A stretch of 64,000 nucleotides of DNA from Phoronis australis (Eukaryota; Phoronida; Phoronidae), in assembly GCA_002633005.1 (NCBI GenBank), contig NMRA01000512.1:194142-258141 (forward strand), written 5' to 3'. This document shows, in pieces, positions 29,101-36,076 of the stretch; the first letter of the stretch is position 1, and every line of letters starts with the position of its first letter. The notes below the pieces were generated by a model that had not been told where the DNA came from, searched no databases, and worked only from the letters and a program-made list of their open reading frames with translations. A program made the translations under genes and the position numbers.

Positions 29101-32100
29101 TTATGTCTATAAACTCATTCCTGGAATAAGGCCCATTTACGAATTTCTTGTCATTACACAGAATTTCAAAACCTATCTAAAGTATCGCATGGCCTTATTT
29201 TATAAAGGCAAGTAATCTCTTGATACAACCTTGCAGTTGCTTAATTTCTGTTTATAGGTGACGAATCCCTCCACGTGACATTAAGGCTGCTGACTGCAGC
29301 CGAGCTCTTCATTCACTCTGACTTTTATGCAAGGCACCCACACGTTATTGCTGCTACTCAGAAAGAAAACTCTATATCTTCGGATTTTCAAACATTATTC
29401 ACTGTGGTAATGTCTCAGGAGGACGGTCTTGGAGACACTGTAAACGATGATAATGAAGCAGCCATTGTAAGAGAGGCAAAGCATCTGTGCCACGATGGGA
29501 ATTGGAGTGGTCTCATGGCTGTCATGGGTCTGTCGTCTGTATTGAAAATGCCAGTAACAAGTGTATATCCCGACGTAGGAAAAAGTGTTCATTCCCTTCA
29601 TGGGGAGATCTTACCACGTGTATTAGGAAATGCTTCATGCAACAAATATGCGATTTTCTTGTGGTCTAGAGATGGAAATCTTGACAACCGACCCGGCGCG
29701 ATTTTTGAACCAAATCATGTCGTAGCAGTTAGAATAAAAAACACACGCCCTGTACCTGAGTGTCAAATGAATAAAAAAAGATTTTGCGACGATTCCCAGG
29801 AATGTTCAAGAGCAAAGAAGCAGCACGCTTCCAGTCACCAAAGAAAAATAGGTGCCTTCTTTAAGGTAAAATCCCTACCTGTAACCAGTAACTCACTCAC
29901 GCTCGAAACTCACTTAATAGGCGGCGCATCACGCACTAAACCTGGAGGTGCTTCAGCTTGGAATATAAAAAGTAACTCTGAAACGTCAAACACAGAACTA
30001 TCGGACGTCCTGGAGTCCCACAGTAGCTGTCCTACGCAGTTAGCAAACAGCACTTCTGAAGAAGCCACATTGCACACAGAGCCACTTGTGGTGAACGCTG
30101 GGACTCACAAATCTGGTACTACGAATTTAGAACCATCGAGCCAGTCACAGGAGCTTTATTGTAGCTCTTCAGCACCAAGTGAAAACTCCCACACTCACCA
30201 AAACAGTTCTTCTCAGTCGGCTCACACCATGCAAGAAAAACGTGGTTTACACGACATTCCCGAGCATCCACACCAACCTTCAAATCACGTCTTTCCAAAA
30301 CGACCTTTTGGCAAGAAAAATCGTCAATTTCAAAAACAGTGGTTTATCTCATGGCCGTGGCTGCATTATATTGAGGGGGAAGATAAGGTGTTGTGTCACA
30401 TATGTGCAAAAGCTTACCACATGGGTCTGCTGTCTTCAGCAAAACAAGAGCTATCATTTGTTGTTACCGGTTATACCAACTGGAAAAAGGCTACTAACAA
30501 GACGTCTGGCTTTACGAAGCATGAGAAATCTGAGTGCCATAAAGAAGCAATGGAACGCACACTGATAGTGAAGTTGTCTGTCAAAGATGTTGCGGAACAA
30601 CTGTCAACAGCCCACGGAGAGCAAAAAGCGAAAAACCGCAGAATGTTCCTGAAAATATTAACAAACATACGTTTTTTGGCAAGACAAGGTATACCGTTTA
30701 GGGGTGACGGAGATGAACAAGATTCCAATTTTATTCAACTACTCCATCTAAAAGAAACAGAGACAGATATTTTGAAATCATGGTTGTCGCAGAAAACAAA
30801 TAAATATACGTCTCCAGATATTCAAAATGAAGCGATCAAACTGATGGCTTTAAAAGTTCTCCGAGAAATAGCGTCGTGCATTCGCGGCAGTCCTTATTTT
30901 AGTATACTGGCAGACGAAACTACTGACGTGTCTAATAGCGAACAACTCGTCGTTTGTATCCGATGGGTAGACGAATCATTACAACCCCATGAAGATTTCA
31001 TCGGATTTCGCCGCTTGGAATTGATGGATGCCCAAACAATTACGTCACTTCTAAAAGACACACTGTTGCGGATGAACTTGTCTTTAAGCAGATGTCGTGG
31101 TCAATGCTATGATGGTTGCAGCACAATGAGTGGGTCCAAAAATGGAGTCGTTGTCAACATTAAACAGGAAGAACATCGCGCCCTGTACACACATTGTTAT
31201 GGCCACGCGTTGAATCTTGCCTGCTCAGATAGTATCAAACGATGCAAGCTGATGGCAGATGCTTTAGACACCACGTACGAAATTACCAAACTGATAAAAA
31301 AATCTCCCAAACGTGACGCACAGTTGAATAAAATACGAGATGCGTTGCTTGACGACAGAGAAGTGGGTAATATTCGGCAACTGTGTCCAACGAGATGGAC
31401 CGTGAAGGCTGACGCTCTGAATCGTGTGATAGGTAACTATGATTGTTTACAGGAACTCTGGTCCTGGGGAGTCCAAAATTGCAATGATTCAGAAATGAAA
31501 GCGCGGATACGTGGAATTCAGTCTCACATGACACAGTTTAGTTTCTTTTACGGTTTAGTACTTTCAGAGCGCCTGTTGGTGCATGCTGACAATCTGAGTA
31601 CAACTTTACAAAGCGTTCAGATGTCCGCGGCTGAGGCTCAAAAGATTGCCAAAATGACCCTTACTACATTAGAACGGATGAGAAACGACAGAGAATTTAA
31701 AAACTTCTGGGATGAAGTCCTAGCTTGTGCAAAGGATCATCACGTCAAAGATCCTGGTCTCCCTAGACGCAATAGAAAACCCGCTAGATACGAAACAGGA
31801 AATGCGCCTCCGGAGTTTTCTTCGAGTCCAGAAGATTATTATAGAAGAATTTATTTTGAAGCTCTTGACAATATCATTGCATCAATACGGGACAGGTTTG
31901 ATCAAGAAGATTACAAAATTTATATGCAGTGTGAGGAGCTGATACTCAAGGCGGCAAAAGGGGAAAACTTTGAAAATGAATACCAAGATGTTATCAGTTT
32001 TTATGAAGATGATTTTGATTCAACACTGCGCTGTCACCTGGCTACGTTTGGGGCCAATTATGCACAGGATGGTAGTCAAGAGGTAACATTGTCTCGTGTT

Positions 32101-35100
32101 GTGGATCATTTGCAGAAATTATCAGCCGGTCAAAAACACTTGATCGAAAATGTAATTAAACTAGCAAACTTGCTGTTAGTGATGCCTGCAACAAATGCCA
32201 GTAGCGAACGAGCATTTAGTGCTCTTAGGCGTGTTAAGTCATATTTACGTTCCACAATGGGACAGGGGAGGTTGAACCATTTAATGTTGCTCCATGTTCA
32301 CAAAGACATGTGCGATAAGCTAAATTTGGTGGATGTGGCAAACGATTTTGTACGAGGAAGTGAAATGCGAAAGGCACAACTCGGGGTTTTTACCACGTTA
32401 GACTTAGCTGCAGCCCGAGTTCCTGTGTGCAGCAGGGCAACGTCCACTGATTTATGTTGAAGAGTAAATAAAAACATTTATAGTTATTTCACACCTTCAT
32501 TCTTACTGTTCAGCAAGAGTATTCTTATGAGTGGCATGTATGTTGCTCCAAAGATTTCCAGTCAATCTTAACAAAAAATTAACTCTAAAAGTACAGCATC
32601 TGTTACACACCTTATTATTAGTAGACATATTTTTTCATATAATTCAAAACGTACCTAGTGGTTGCAGTAGTTCATTTTACAGCGTTGATATATACACCAC
32701 AGTGCAACGCAGTGGTTTCGAAATTAGAAGTTACGTATCGACCAGGGTCGGTGCCCCCCCAATAATTTTTACCTTCCTACGGGCCTGTGAGGATAATCTG
32801 TACGGTCAATCATAGGTACGTCAGCGCCGGTAGTTAGCACAGAAAGATAAACAAGTGGAAATTCAAGTTGTCAAGTCTTGACAAAAATTAAAATTTTGAA
32901 AATTTAAAACCTCCTATGCCATGCCTTGTATTGTGAAGATGACATAAACAGCATTTGCATATATAAAAGTTTTAACTTATTTTTAATTTTGTAATTTAAT
33001 TTTTAAAATATTCATTTAATTTAATCTATCTTAATTCATTTAATTTAAATTTTAATTATATTTTTATTTTTATTATTATCAAAGTTACTTGGGGCCAGTA
33101 ATCAATCTACGAAAACTAGAAAAACAATCATAAAGGGGGTTGTTTTGAGACAAATAAATTGAGCGAAATAAGAAAAGTGAAGACTATTAATTTATCAGAG
33201 ATACTTGACCTATCTAGAATGTATTAACAGCCTGTTCACCAGGAGATAATATTTTACATCACAAGACAATTCCTCAGTCTGTAAACCACAGGATAGGACC
33301 ATAAAGCTGTTTGCAATCAAAGCAACCCACACAAAGAGAAATTTCTGTTTCAGTATATTGATGAAGATGGGTAACTTCCCTTCCCATGTGAAAGCTGGTG
33401 CAAACCATGATAAAATTTGCCAAACCTTCAGCATGGAAAAAGAGGAGAGCTTAAAGTCCCTCTATCTGGCAAACCTAGTTTGGCATTCCCTCCACAACTG
33501 CCAACTAAACACAACAGGAAAGAATAAGACAGCCCCCAAATCCCAGTGCTGTCTCACAAACATTGCCAAGAACTCAACATGACAACTTAAGGTATGGGTA
33601 GTTTATTAACATGACCAACTAACCTAGATGCTATCTAATACTGTTGGATATTTTAGTGTGAAGGAGCCAACTTTGACAGACTTGTTTACCAGGAATGTCT
33701 AAAAACAGGCCCCTATTTATAAATGCATGGGCAAAAGTCAATGGTCTCACCTACTTTTGGAGGCAGAATTGTAAACTTGTAAACTTAGAGTGGATTCCGC
33801 ATCCATCAATATGGGAAATGTTTCTAATTCGGCTAGGTTCTGAATCCTACATTCTGAATCGGGTTCGAGTGACTGTTTGCTATGGGCAATGTGACCGATC
33901 ACAAGGCAGAGGGTCTGATTGGTATCTAGCGAATCACAGACTTAAGTGCGGCTGAGGTATCATTACAAGGTTTGTGTGACTATGTAAAAACGTAAATTTC
34001 AGCTACACCAGAAATTTGAATGGCCCTAGAGACATCAGTTCATTTAGTGTTTTTCTTTGGGTACTGCTGTAGACAATATGTCGAATCATTGCGACGATGA
34101 AATAGTTTCAATACTATTCAAAAAGTACGGATTCTTAATGACCATGCTGAATAGACGTGGATAGTAGATCAAGAATTGTGACAGTCTCAACAACCGGTTA
34201 CTAACCAATGACAGTCTCAACAACCAGTTACTAACCAATGACAGTCTCAACAACCGGTTACAACCGATTACAACCGGTTACTAACTAATGTAAATCAGTA
34301 ATCCAGAGAATAAACCATCGAGATACAAAATCAATGTACCGTAGCAGTTTTTGTATGCAGAAATGTAAACACTGTTGTATTCATGTAAATTAAAAGGTCG
34401 AGCATTCATATCTCAAATGAAAGAACCATGGTGATACTTTTTAATGAAGATTAAATCAACAGAGACGTTGAAGAAATAATAAACACGCAACAAAAATAAA
34501 ATTATTGCACGCCTGAACCATGTCCTCGTTAGAAATCTTCACATTTGTTCTTCATTTCCACAGGTACAACTTTATATCTAGTTCAACATTCAATCCAGTG
34601 AATTCAAAATCGCTAAAGTAAAAAATAGCTTGTTAATTTTTTTTTCAGGTAAAATTAAGTTCCAGCGGAATCCAATTTTCTGTGAAAATAGCCCATAATT
34701 ATAAGCCATCTCACTTCAGGTATGTTCCAAATACATTAATTTAGGGGTCTCAAATGAAAAGCAATATCAAATCAGAGGCGGATTTAGAGGGGGCCAAGTG
34801 GGCTATGCTCCCCCCCTCCCTATGAAATTTTCCCAGATTCCATTTGGCAGTATGGGAGTGCCAATGTCTGACAGGCAAAATCATGGCTAATACTCTGTTC
34901 CAAGATCAGTTGGCAGTAGTTGCAAAATGTCAATAACGGTGATTTTATGAAAAGGATAACCTTGAGTAAAAAATAAAATTGTGACTACATCAACATTTCT
35001 GGCCTCTCTATAGTTTCAGGAACTATATTTAAATTTCCTAAGAAACGAGCCACTTTTGAAGGTCACTTCACTCCAATTATCCTAACTTTATGGGCACAGG

Positions 35101-36076
35101 ATATATAGCAGTCCCTGCTTTTGAGAACCAGGCAATCACTGGATAAAGGGGCCATAATTCACTGGATGAAACTAGTTCTCAAAATCAGGGACTGCTTTAT
35201 CTGACTTGTGTCAATCTTCTGTATATACTTGCTAATTATATATAAGTTTATTATTACTTTAGTGAACTTGCCAGTTTACTCAGACATTGCAAATTTACGC
35301 CTACAACAACTTCACCTTGAGTTGACACTGCATGAGTGAGCACCTGGCCTCAGAAGCAATGAATATGGGCGGGTGCTTGGCGCAGCACCGAAAAAAGTGG
35401 GGGGCTAATGCCCTCTAAGCCCCCTGTGGTGCACCGCCTGTAGAACATGTGTGGCATGGCATTACAAAAAGTGGGGGGGCTATAGCCCGCCCCAGTCCCA
35501 TATGGCTATGGAGATGGTGCGCCACCCATGACGAAAGGTATAGTGATAACCAGACTAATGTAATTCGACTACCACCCATTCCCCAATTTTCTGCATTTCT
35601 CCTGATTAAAGAAATCTCTCAGTTGTCCGGAATGAGAGAATTCAGCCAATTGGGAGAAACTCTCCCAATTTGCTTCTGCTGAGAATATTATATGGGATCG
35701 TGGCCGTCTGGGACTAGAAACATGCCACATGGTGACAACCAAAAGTCAAAGACAAACGAATTCAACAATGGATTGTTCACTAGCAAACCAGGTGCAATTC
35801 ATAACAGTAGTAAAACATGAAAAAGAAAAGTACTGGAAACTTTATACATGACAAATTTGTCAAACGCCAGCCAGCACGTGTCTACTTCACCACGTTTAGC
35901 CTTTAGGCCAACTGTCTACACCTGTCCTGATGAGGCGAGCCAGCATTGAATAAATCCGACTGAAGACGTACTTACGTTTGAAAGCAGGAGTCACATCGCT
36001 TCCCCCTCTCCTTCATGGACAGTACGTAGGCATACGGTTTAGCTACCATAATCACTTCGCCTTTCTTCGCATTCAT
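2027..36076 (-). CDS. SMYD-family (MYND-SET) lysine methyltransferase, partial, 8 exons
   Basis: SET-and-MYND proteins transfer methyl groups from S-adenosylmethionine to lysines of histones (SMYD3: H3K4, H4K5) or cytosolic proteins. Minus-strand exons at 35976-36076, 21686-21749, 11892-12002, 11036-11102, 10404-10534, 7742-7809, 4623-4722 and 2027-2198 join in phase to 271 codons. Order: SET N-part (1-27), MYND finger with all eight ligands (C28, C31, C41, C44, C50, C54, H62, C66), SET-I insert (about 75-160), SET core (159-221), post-SET CxCxxC (C241, C243, C246). The SAM-pocket motif, usually NHSCxPN or DHSCxPN, reads DHRCNFNA (186-193), while the SET tyrosine in ISYIDQL (Y219) is kept. 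The C-terminal helical exons were not found and probably lie beyond base 1. Closest in feel to the SMYD1/2/3 group, especially SMYD3. Gene structure is inferred from phase, splice sites and family similarity; no transcript was seen. Confidence 0.85.
4505..4657 (-). repeat. 52-bp tandem triplication of the exon 7 / donor junction
   Basis: Three copies of a 52-bp unit start at 4505, 4557 and 4609. Read on the minus strand, each copy contains GAAATACGAGCGTTAAGAGA, a coding end (CAG) and a GTTTGTTTAG donor. Copies 1 and 3 are almost identical; copy 2 differs at about four positions. Only the copy at 4609 is continuous with the open exon. Use of either distal donor would add 52 or 104 nt, meeting an in-frame TGA. 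Confidence 0.9.
4623..4722 (-). CDS. SMYD exon 7 (SAM-binding SET segment, altered motif)
   Basis: Encodes PSYFDHRCNFNAVVTFNGLR, then LEIRALRDLHDEQ, continuing into VYISYID of exon 8. The family pattern here is S.LNHSC.PNA..F.G..L..RA..DI. The cysteine and final asparagine are retained, but the serine is Arg188 and the proline Phe191. Acceptor TTGTTACAG, donor CAG|GTTTGT. The last 36 coding bases and the donor recur twice more in the adjacent intron as a 52-bp tandem repeat. Confidence 0.8.
6351..6440. repeat. 45-bp direct duplication
   Basis: Two tandem copies, starting at 6351 and 6396, share CTATATCAAAAACTAGGACT followed by TTCATGATTTAAGTTGCATA or a two-base variant. It lies within SMYD intron 6. 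Confidence 0.8.
7150..7318. repeat. 19-20-bp CA-rich minisatellite
   Basis: About seven copies of a unit like ACCCACCCAATTCACA, with single-base variants, in SMYD intron 6. The strand asymmetry (no G on the plus strand inside the array) produces spurious Pro/His/Asn open frames on one strand and Gly/Val/Trp frames on the other. These are not genes. Confidence 0.85.
7643..7679. repeat. Short perfect hairpin
   Basis: TATCTTGACCTT at 7643-7654 and AAGGTCAAGATA at 7668-7679 form a 12-bp perfect stem with a 13-base loop, about 60 bases downstream of the exon 6 donor on the SMYD strand. Confidence 0.6.
7742..7809 (-). CDS. SMYD exon 6 (SET core)
   Basis: Twenty-two codons, VTVNSFTICDAEMQPIGGGV then YL, closely matching the SMYD3 strand NSFTICNAEMQEVGVGLY. 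The exon begins after a TTTTTAG acceptor in phase 0 and ends in phase 2 at GTGAGC, giving a serine codon with the next exon. Confidence 0.85.
9412..9660. repeat. 125-bp diverged direct duplication
   Basis: Two copies starting near 9412 and 9537 share TATCTGAGACAGACT, GATGGCAGCACTGTA and TAGTTACAA blocks. It lies in SMYD intron 5. Confidence 0.75.
10404..10534 (-). CDS. SMYD exon 5 (SET-I helical insert)
   Basis: Encodes (H)AEEIKTDPRRSEQFAHLYYT, then a helix ending LPPPAQLLNIFGK. This aligns with the SMYD stretch of the form ..R.....L...F.......LP......F.K just before the VxxNSFxI strand. Acceptor CTGTAG, donor GTGAGT; 131 nt restores phase 0. A 27-bp direct duplication (10554-10607) sits in the intron about 20 bases upstream of the acceptor. 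Confidence 0.85.
10554..10607. repeat. 27-bp duplication beside the SMYD exon 5 acceptor
   Basis: Two exact copies of a 27-bp unit (GAGACGTTGACCTTAAATAT plus GACCTTA). It begins 20 bases from the exon 5 acceptor, in the region where the branch point should lie, so candidate branch sequences (CTAAGGTCA, GGTCAAC) are doubled. Confidence 0.8.
10830..10990 (-). repeat. Dispersed repeat, inverted partner of 16800-16960
   Basis: The reverse complement of this stretch aligns with 16800-16960: TATTTCACACC, CCCACTGTGTGT, AATGAAACAAGTATGTTT and CGCGTGTCTTTTAAT-type blocks occur in order. The two copies lie in SMYD introns 4 and 2, in opposite orientation. Confidence 0.65.
11036..11102 (-). CDS. SMYD exon 4 (SET-I helical insert)
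   Basis: Encodes RGCANKLFQYDPGLRTFDNL then MS(H). The RTFDNLMSH segment corresponds to the conserved loop and helix of the SET-I region, where human SMYD3 has a FYDLESNINKL-type stretch. Acceptor TTTCAG, donor GTAAGT; ends in phase 1. Confidence 0.8.
11478..11732. repeat. Dispersed repeat, copy 1 (partner 62369-62590)
   Basis: Shares TGTGAATTGTGC/ATGAATTGTGCA, TTTTGTCTCRTTTTCTC, TTTCTCTGA and GTTCGAGCC blocks in the same order with 62369-62590. No coding capacity is preserved. Probably an old transposon fragment, family unknown. Confidence 0.6.
11892..12002 (-). CDS. SMYD exon 3 (end of MYND, start of SET-I)
   Basis: Thirty-seven codons beginning KTAWSLHKEECKCLQRVAPK. It supplies the last MYND ligands (H and C in HKEEC), then the linker and RLIFQVLQKWR helix that follow MYND in SMYD1/2/3. 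Acceptor TTTACAG, donor GTAATT, phase 0 at both ends. Confidence 0.85.
13713..13780. repeat. 34-bp direct duplication
   Basis: Two tandem copies of TACACGAYARTGACTTATTT followed by GCCAAATGTCATG, starting at 13713 and 13747. Confidence 0.8.
15760..16160. repeat. Degenerate tandem repeat, about 85-90-bp unit
   Basis: Four to five decayed copies of a unit with the recurring order AACAATACCAAGAG, GGTGGTGAAATC, AGTCCCAACTACCAG, RGAGCCTCAAT. A further partial copy lies at about 17330-17450. No codons are conserved between copies. Confidence 0.7.
17160..17292. repeat. Non-autonomous hAT-like fragment
   Basis: Shares ACATTGGCACTCCCRTACT, CCAAATGGAATCTGGGA and a terminal ATCCGCCACTG with the reverse complement of 34762-34890. 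The CAGTGGCGGAT-type end is common among hAT-derived miniature elements. Related ends are seen near 38030 and at 40862-40928. Confidence 0.55.
17782..17837. repeat. 27-bp direct duplication
   Basis: ATTTGGCACGGCACTAGACT occurs at 17782 and, with one change pair, again at 17809. Confidence 0.7.
18155..18455. repeat. 34-bp minisatellite
   Basis: Eight to nine copies of a unit like GTGTTCCACAGACCCAAGAC plus ACGAGTGTAGGG. The central copies are nearly identical and the outer ones decayed, as expected for unequal exchange. Cys/Trp-rich minus-strand frames across it are by-products. Confidence 0.85.
19603..20082 (+). mobile_element. Non-autonomous hAT-type element, copy A
   Basis: A 480-bp element with inverted ends (CAGGCCTTTAT at the left, ATAAAGACCTG at the right), flanked on both sides by the identical 8-bp target duplication GTGAGGGT (19595-19602 and 20083-20090). 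An 8-bp duplication and CAG...CTG ends are characteristic of the hAT superfamily. It contains no transposase. An inverted relative is at 25024-25445. Confidence 0.9.
20100..20290 (+). repeat. Dispersed repeat, inverted partner of 53505-53735
   Basis: GTTAACTGCC, GAACACAGTCAAACCCAG, GAATAGATTGTC, TAGTTGGGCGA and GGCGATTCAAAAA occur here and, reverse-complemented in the same order, at 53505-53735. It directly abuts the right target duplication of the 19.6-kb hAT element. Confidence 0.7.
21110..21680 (-). repeat. 40-bp minisatellite derived from the MYND exon donor
   Basis: Ten near-identical 40-bp units run from 21110 to 21509. A partial unit follows, then four diverged units starting at 21521, 21561, 21601 and 21641. 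The register continues without a break into the real exon end and donor at 21681-21702. On the minus strand each unit has GGTAGTGAGTGTCAAGTGAG or a variant. Units alternate GCGCCTCC and GCACCTCC near the 5' end, which suggests recent block expansion. Confidence 0.92.
21686..21749 (-). CDS. SMYD exon 2 (MYND zinc finger core)
   Basis: Between a TTACAG acceptor and a CAG|GTGAGT donor it reads STSLLKCSKCTFVRYCGSECQ in effect, giving four of the MYND zinc ligands (CxxC, YC, C). It enters in phase 2 and leaves in phase 0, fitting its neighbours exactly. Its last 17 bases plus the donor form the founding unit of the 40-bp minisatellite at 21110-21680. Confidence 0.85.
23698..23772. repeat. Poly-C tracts around an ambiguous base
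   Basis: Two runs of about 13 C residues flank TCAGTTACATTCTTCTTCAG and the following bases, with an N at 23755 at the start of the second. This is likely a sequencing or assembly weak point. Confidence 0.8.
25024..25445 (-). mobile_element. Non-autonomous hAT-type element, copy B
   Basis: A 422-bp relative of the element at 19603-20082 in opposite orientation, with ends CAGGCCTTTAT / ATAAAGGCCTG and a perfect 8-bp target duplication CTGCGGAT on both sides (25016-25023, 25446-25453). Internal blocks such as GACGCGTAACCC and GGGCGTCCAT identify the shared family. Confidence 0.9.
26756..32460 (+). CDS. OTU/vertnin-like domain fused to hAT transposase, 3 exons
   Basis: Exons 26756-26773, 26895-27144 and 29258-32460 join in phase (0, then 1) to 1156 residues. 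Residues about 70-250 form an OTU-like domain: GDGNCLFRAAS with Cys79 and a candidate histidine in EPNHVVAV (His243). The LRLLTAAELFIHSDFY and LSSVLKMPVTSVYP segments resemble vertebrate vertnin. QRKIGAFF (284-291) fits a PCNA-interacting PIP box. A TTF-type zinc finger follows at about 445-535 (CHIC...H....CH). The hAT core carries Asp642 (ADETTDV), Asp708 (YDGCS) and Glu1073 (SSERAFS), and a C-terminal dimerisation region. These are the expected acidic catalytic positions. It probably mobilises the element; a role for the OTU domain in deubiquitination is inference only. Confidence 0.88.
26895..27144 (+). CDS. Transposon gene exon 2 (N-terminal part of OTU domain)
   Basis: Begins GLGELVASIGYDSQKAGSLY after a TTTTACAG acceptor and ends in phase 1 at G|GTATAA inside the OTU domain, directly after GNCLFRAASLCITG. 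The six-residue first exon (MSTTME, 26756-26773, donor GTAATT) precedes it. This is the less certain part of the model. Confidence 0.75.
27199..27337. mobile_element. Foldback MITE nested in the transposon's intron
   Basis: A 139-bp element with perfect 14-bp inverted ends, ACATGGGCGGCGCA and TGCGCCGCCCATGT, and internal repeats of CAGCCCCCTAT. ATT flanks both sides. A relative lies at 35364-35529. Being inside the intron of the hAT gene, it is younger than, or was carried by, that element. Confidence 0.8.
28478..28800. repeat. Dispersed repeat inside the transposon's intron (partner 61565-61875)
   Basis: Aligns in order with 61565-61875: AAAATTTAGCAAA, GGTACATT, AAAACAACGG, TCTCAAAAA.GCTGT, TTTTATGCAACTTTAAA and CTCRTGCAAAAG. 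Together with the MITE this shows that the 2.1-kb intron of the hAT gene contains host-type repeats. Confidence 0.65.
29258..32460 (+). CDS. Transposon gene exon 3 (rest of OTU, zinc finger, transposase)
   Basis: A single 3203-nt exon after a TTTATAG acceptor. It starts DESLHVTLRLLTAAELFIHS and runs without a stop to TGA at 32460. It carries the second half of the OTU-like domain, a Ser/Thr-rich low-complexity linker (about 300-420), the TTF finger, the DUF4371-like transposase region and the hAT dimerisation motif NASSERAFSALRRVKSYLRS. Confidence 0.92.
32467..32472 (+). terminator. Polyadenylation signal of the transposon gene
   Basis: AATAAA begins seven bases after the TGA stop at 32460. 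Confidence 0.55.
34180..34275. repeat. 30-bp tandem triplication
   Basis: GACAGTCTCAACAACCGGTT plus ACTAACCAAT repeats from 34180, 34210 and 34240. The third copy decays into CAACCGATTACAACCGGTTA. Confidence 0.85.
34762..34890 (-). repeat. Non-autonomous hAT-like fragment (partner 17160-17292)
   Basis: Starts GGCGGATTTAGAGGGGGCCA, the same start as the 67-bp copy at 40862-40928 apart from one base, and continues into the block shared with 17160-17292. Confidence 0.55.
35107..35196. mobile_element. Foldback element, family F1 copy 1
   Basis: Arms AGCAGTCCCTGCTTTTGAGA.. (35107-35131) and ..TCTCAAAATCAGGGACTGCT (35172-35196) are inverted with about three mismatches. A second copy lies at 40628-40753. 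No coding capacity. Confidence 0.75.
35364..35529. mobile_element. Foldback MITE related to the one at 27199-27337
   Basis: Starts ATGGGCGGGTGC and ends GGTGCGCCACCCAT, with internal GGGGGGCTAATGCCC and AAGCCCCCTGTGGTGC blocks resembling the 27.2-kb MITE. Ends are less perfect, so it is an older copy. Confidence 0.65.
35976..36076 (-). CDS. SMYD exon 1 (start, SET N-part, first MYND cysteine pair)
   Basis: Encodes MNAKKGEVIMVAKPYAYVLS followed by MKERGKRCDSCFQ and ends in phase 2 at a GTAAGT donor. GEVIM..PYAYVL and RCDSC match SMYD N-termini (SMYD2 has PAYAYVLTVNERG). The ATG at 36076 is the first available, but the frame upstream of it (ALRFAHFTPLGRQTIT) still aligns ungapped with the SMYD3 N-terminus before meeting a TAA. 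The real start may therefore use an unseen upstream exon, or a small frameshift may separate it from the MEGE start near 36149. The start is uncertain; the exon itself is secure. Confidence 0.8.

Larger units (their letters stand above)
26404..32787 (+). mobile_element. Complete hAT-type DNA transposon carrying an OTU/vertnin-like domain
   Basis: A 6384-bp element inserted antisense in SMYD intron 1. The left end begins CAGGGCCGTAGGAAG and the right end, reverse-complemented, reads CAGGCCCGTAGGAAG: 14 of 15 positions match. Both ends continue into G/C-homopolymer-rich stretches. TGAGG is repeated directly on both sides (26399-26403, 32788-32792), a 5-bp duplication rather than the usual 8 of hAT elements. 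The single internal gene is open over its whole length and followed by AATAAA, so the copy looks young. Confidence 0.88.
32793..35975. other. SMYD intron 1, distal part
   Basis: Contains the 30-bp tandem repeat at 34180, a hAT-like fragment at 34762-34890 and two foldback elements at 35107 and 35364. Bases 32960-33070 are almost pure A/T. No gene is recognised. Confidence 0.5.
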
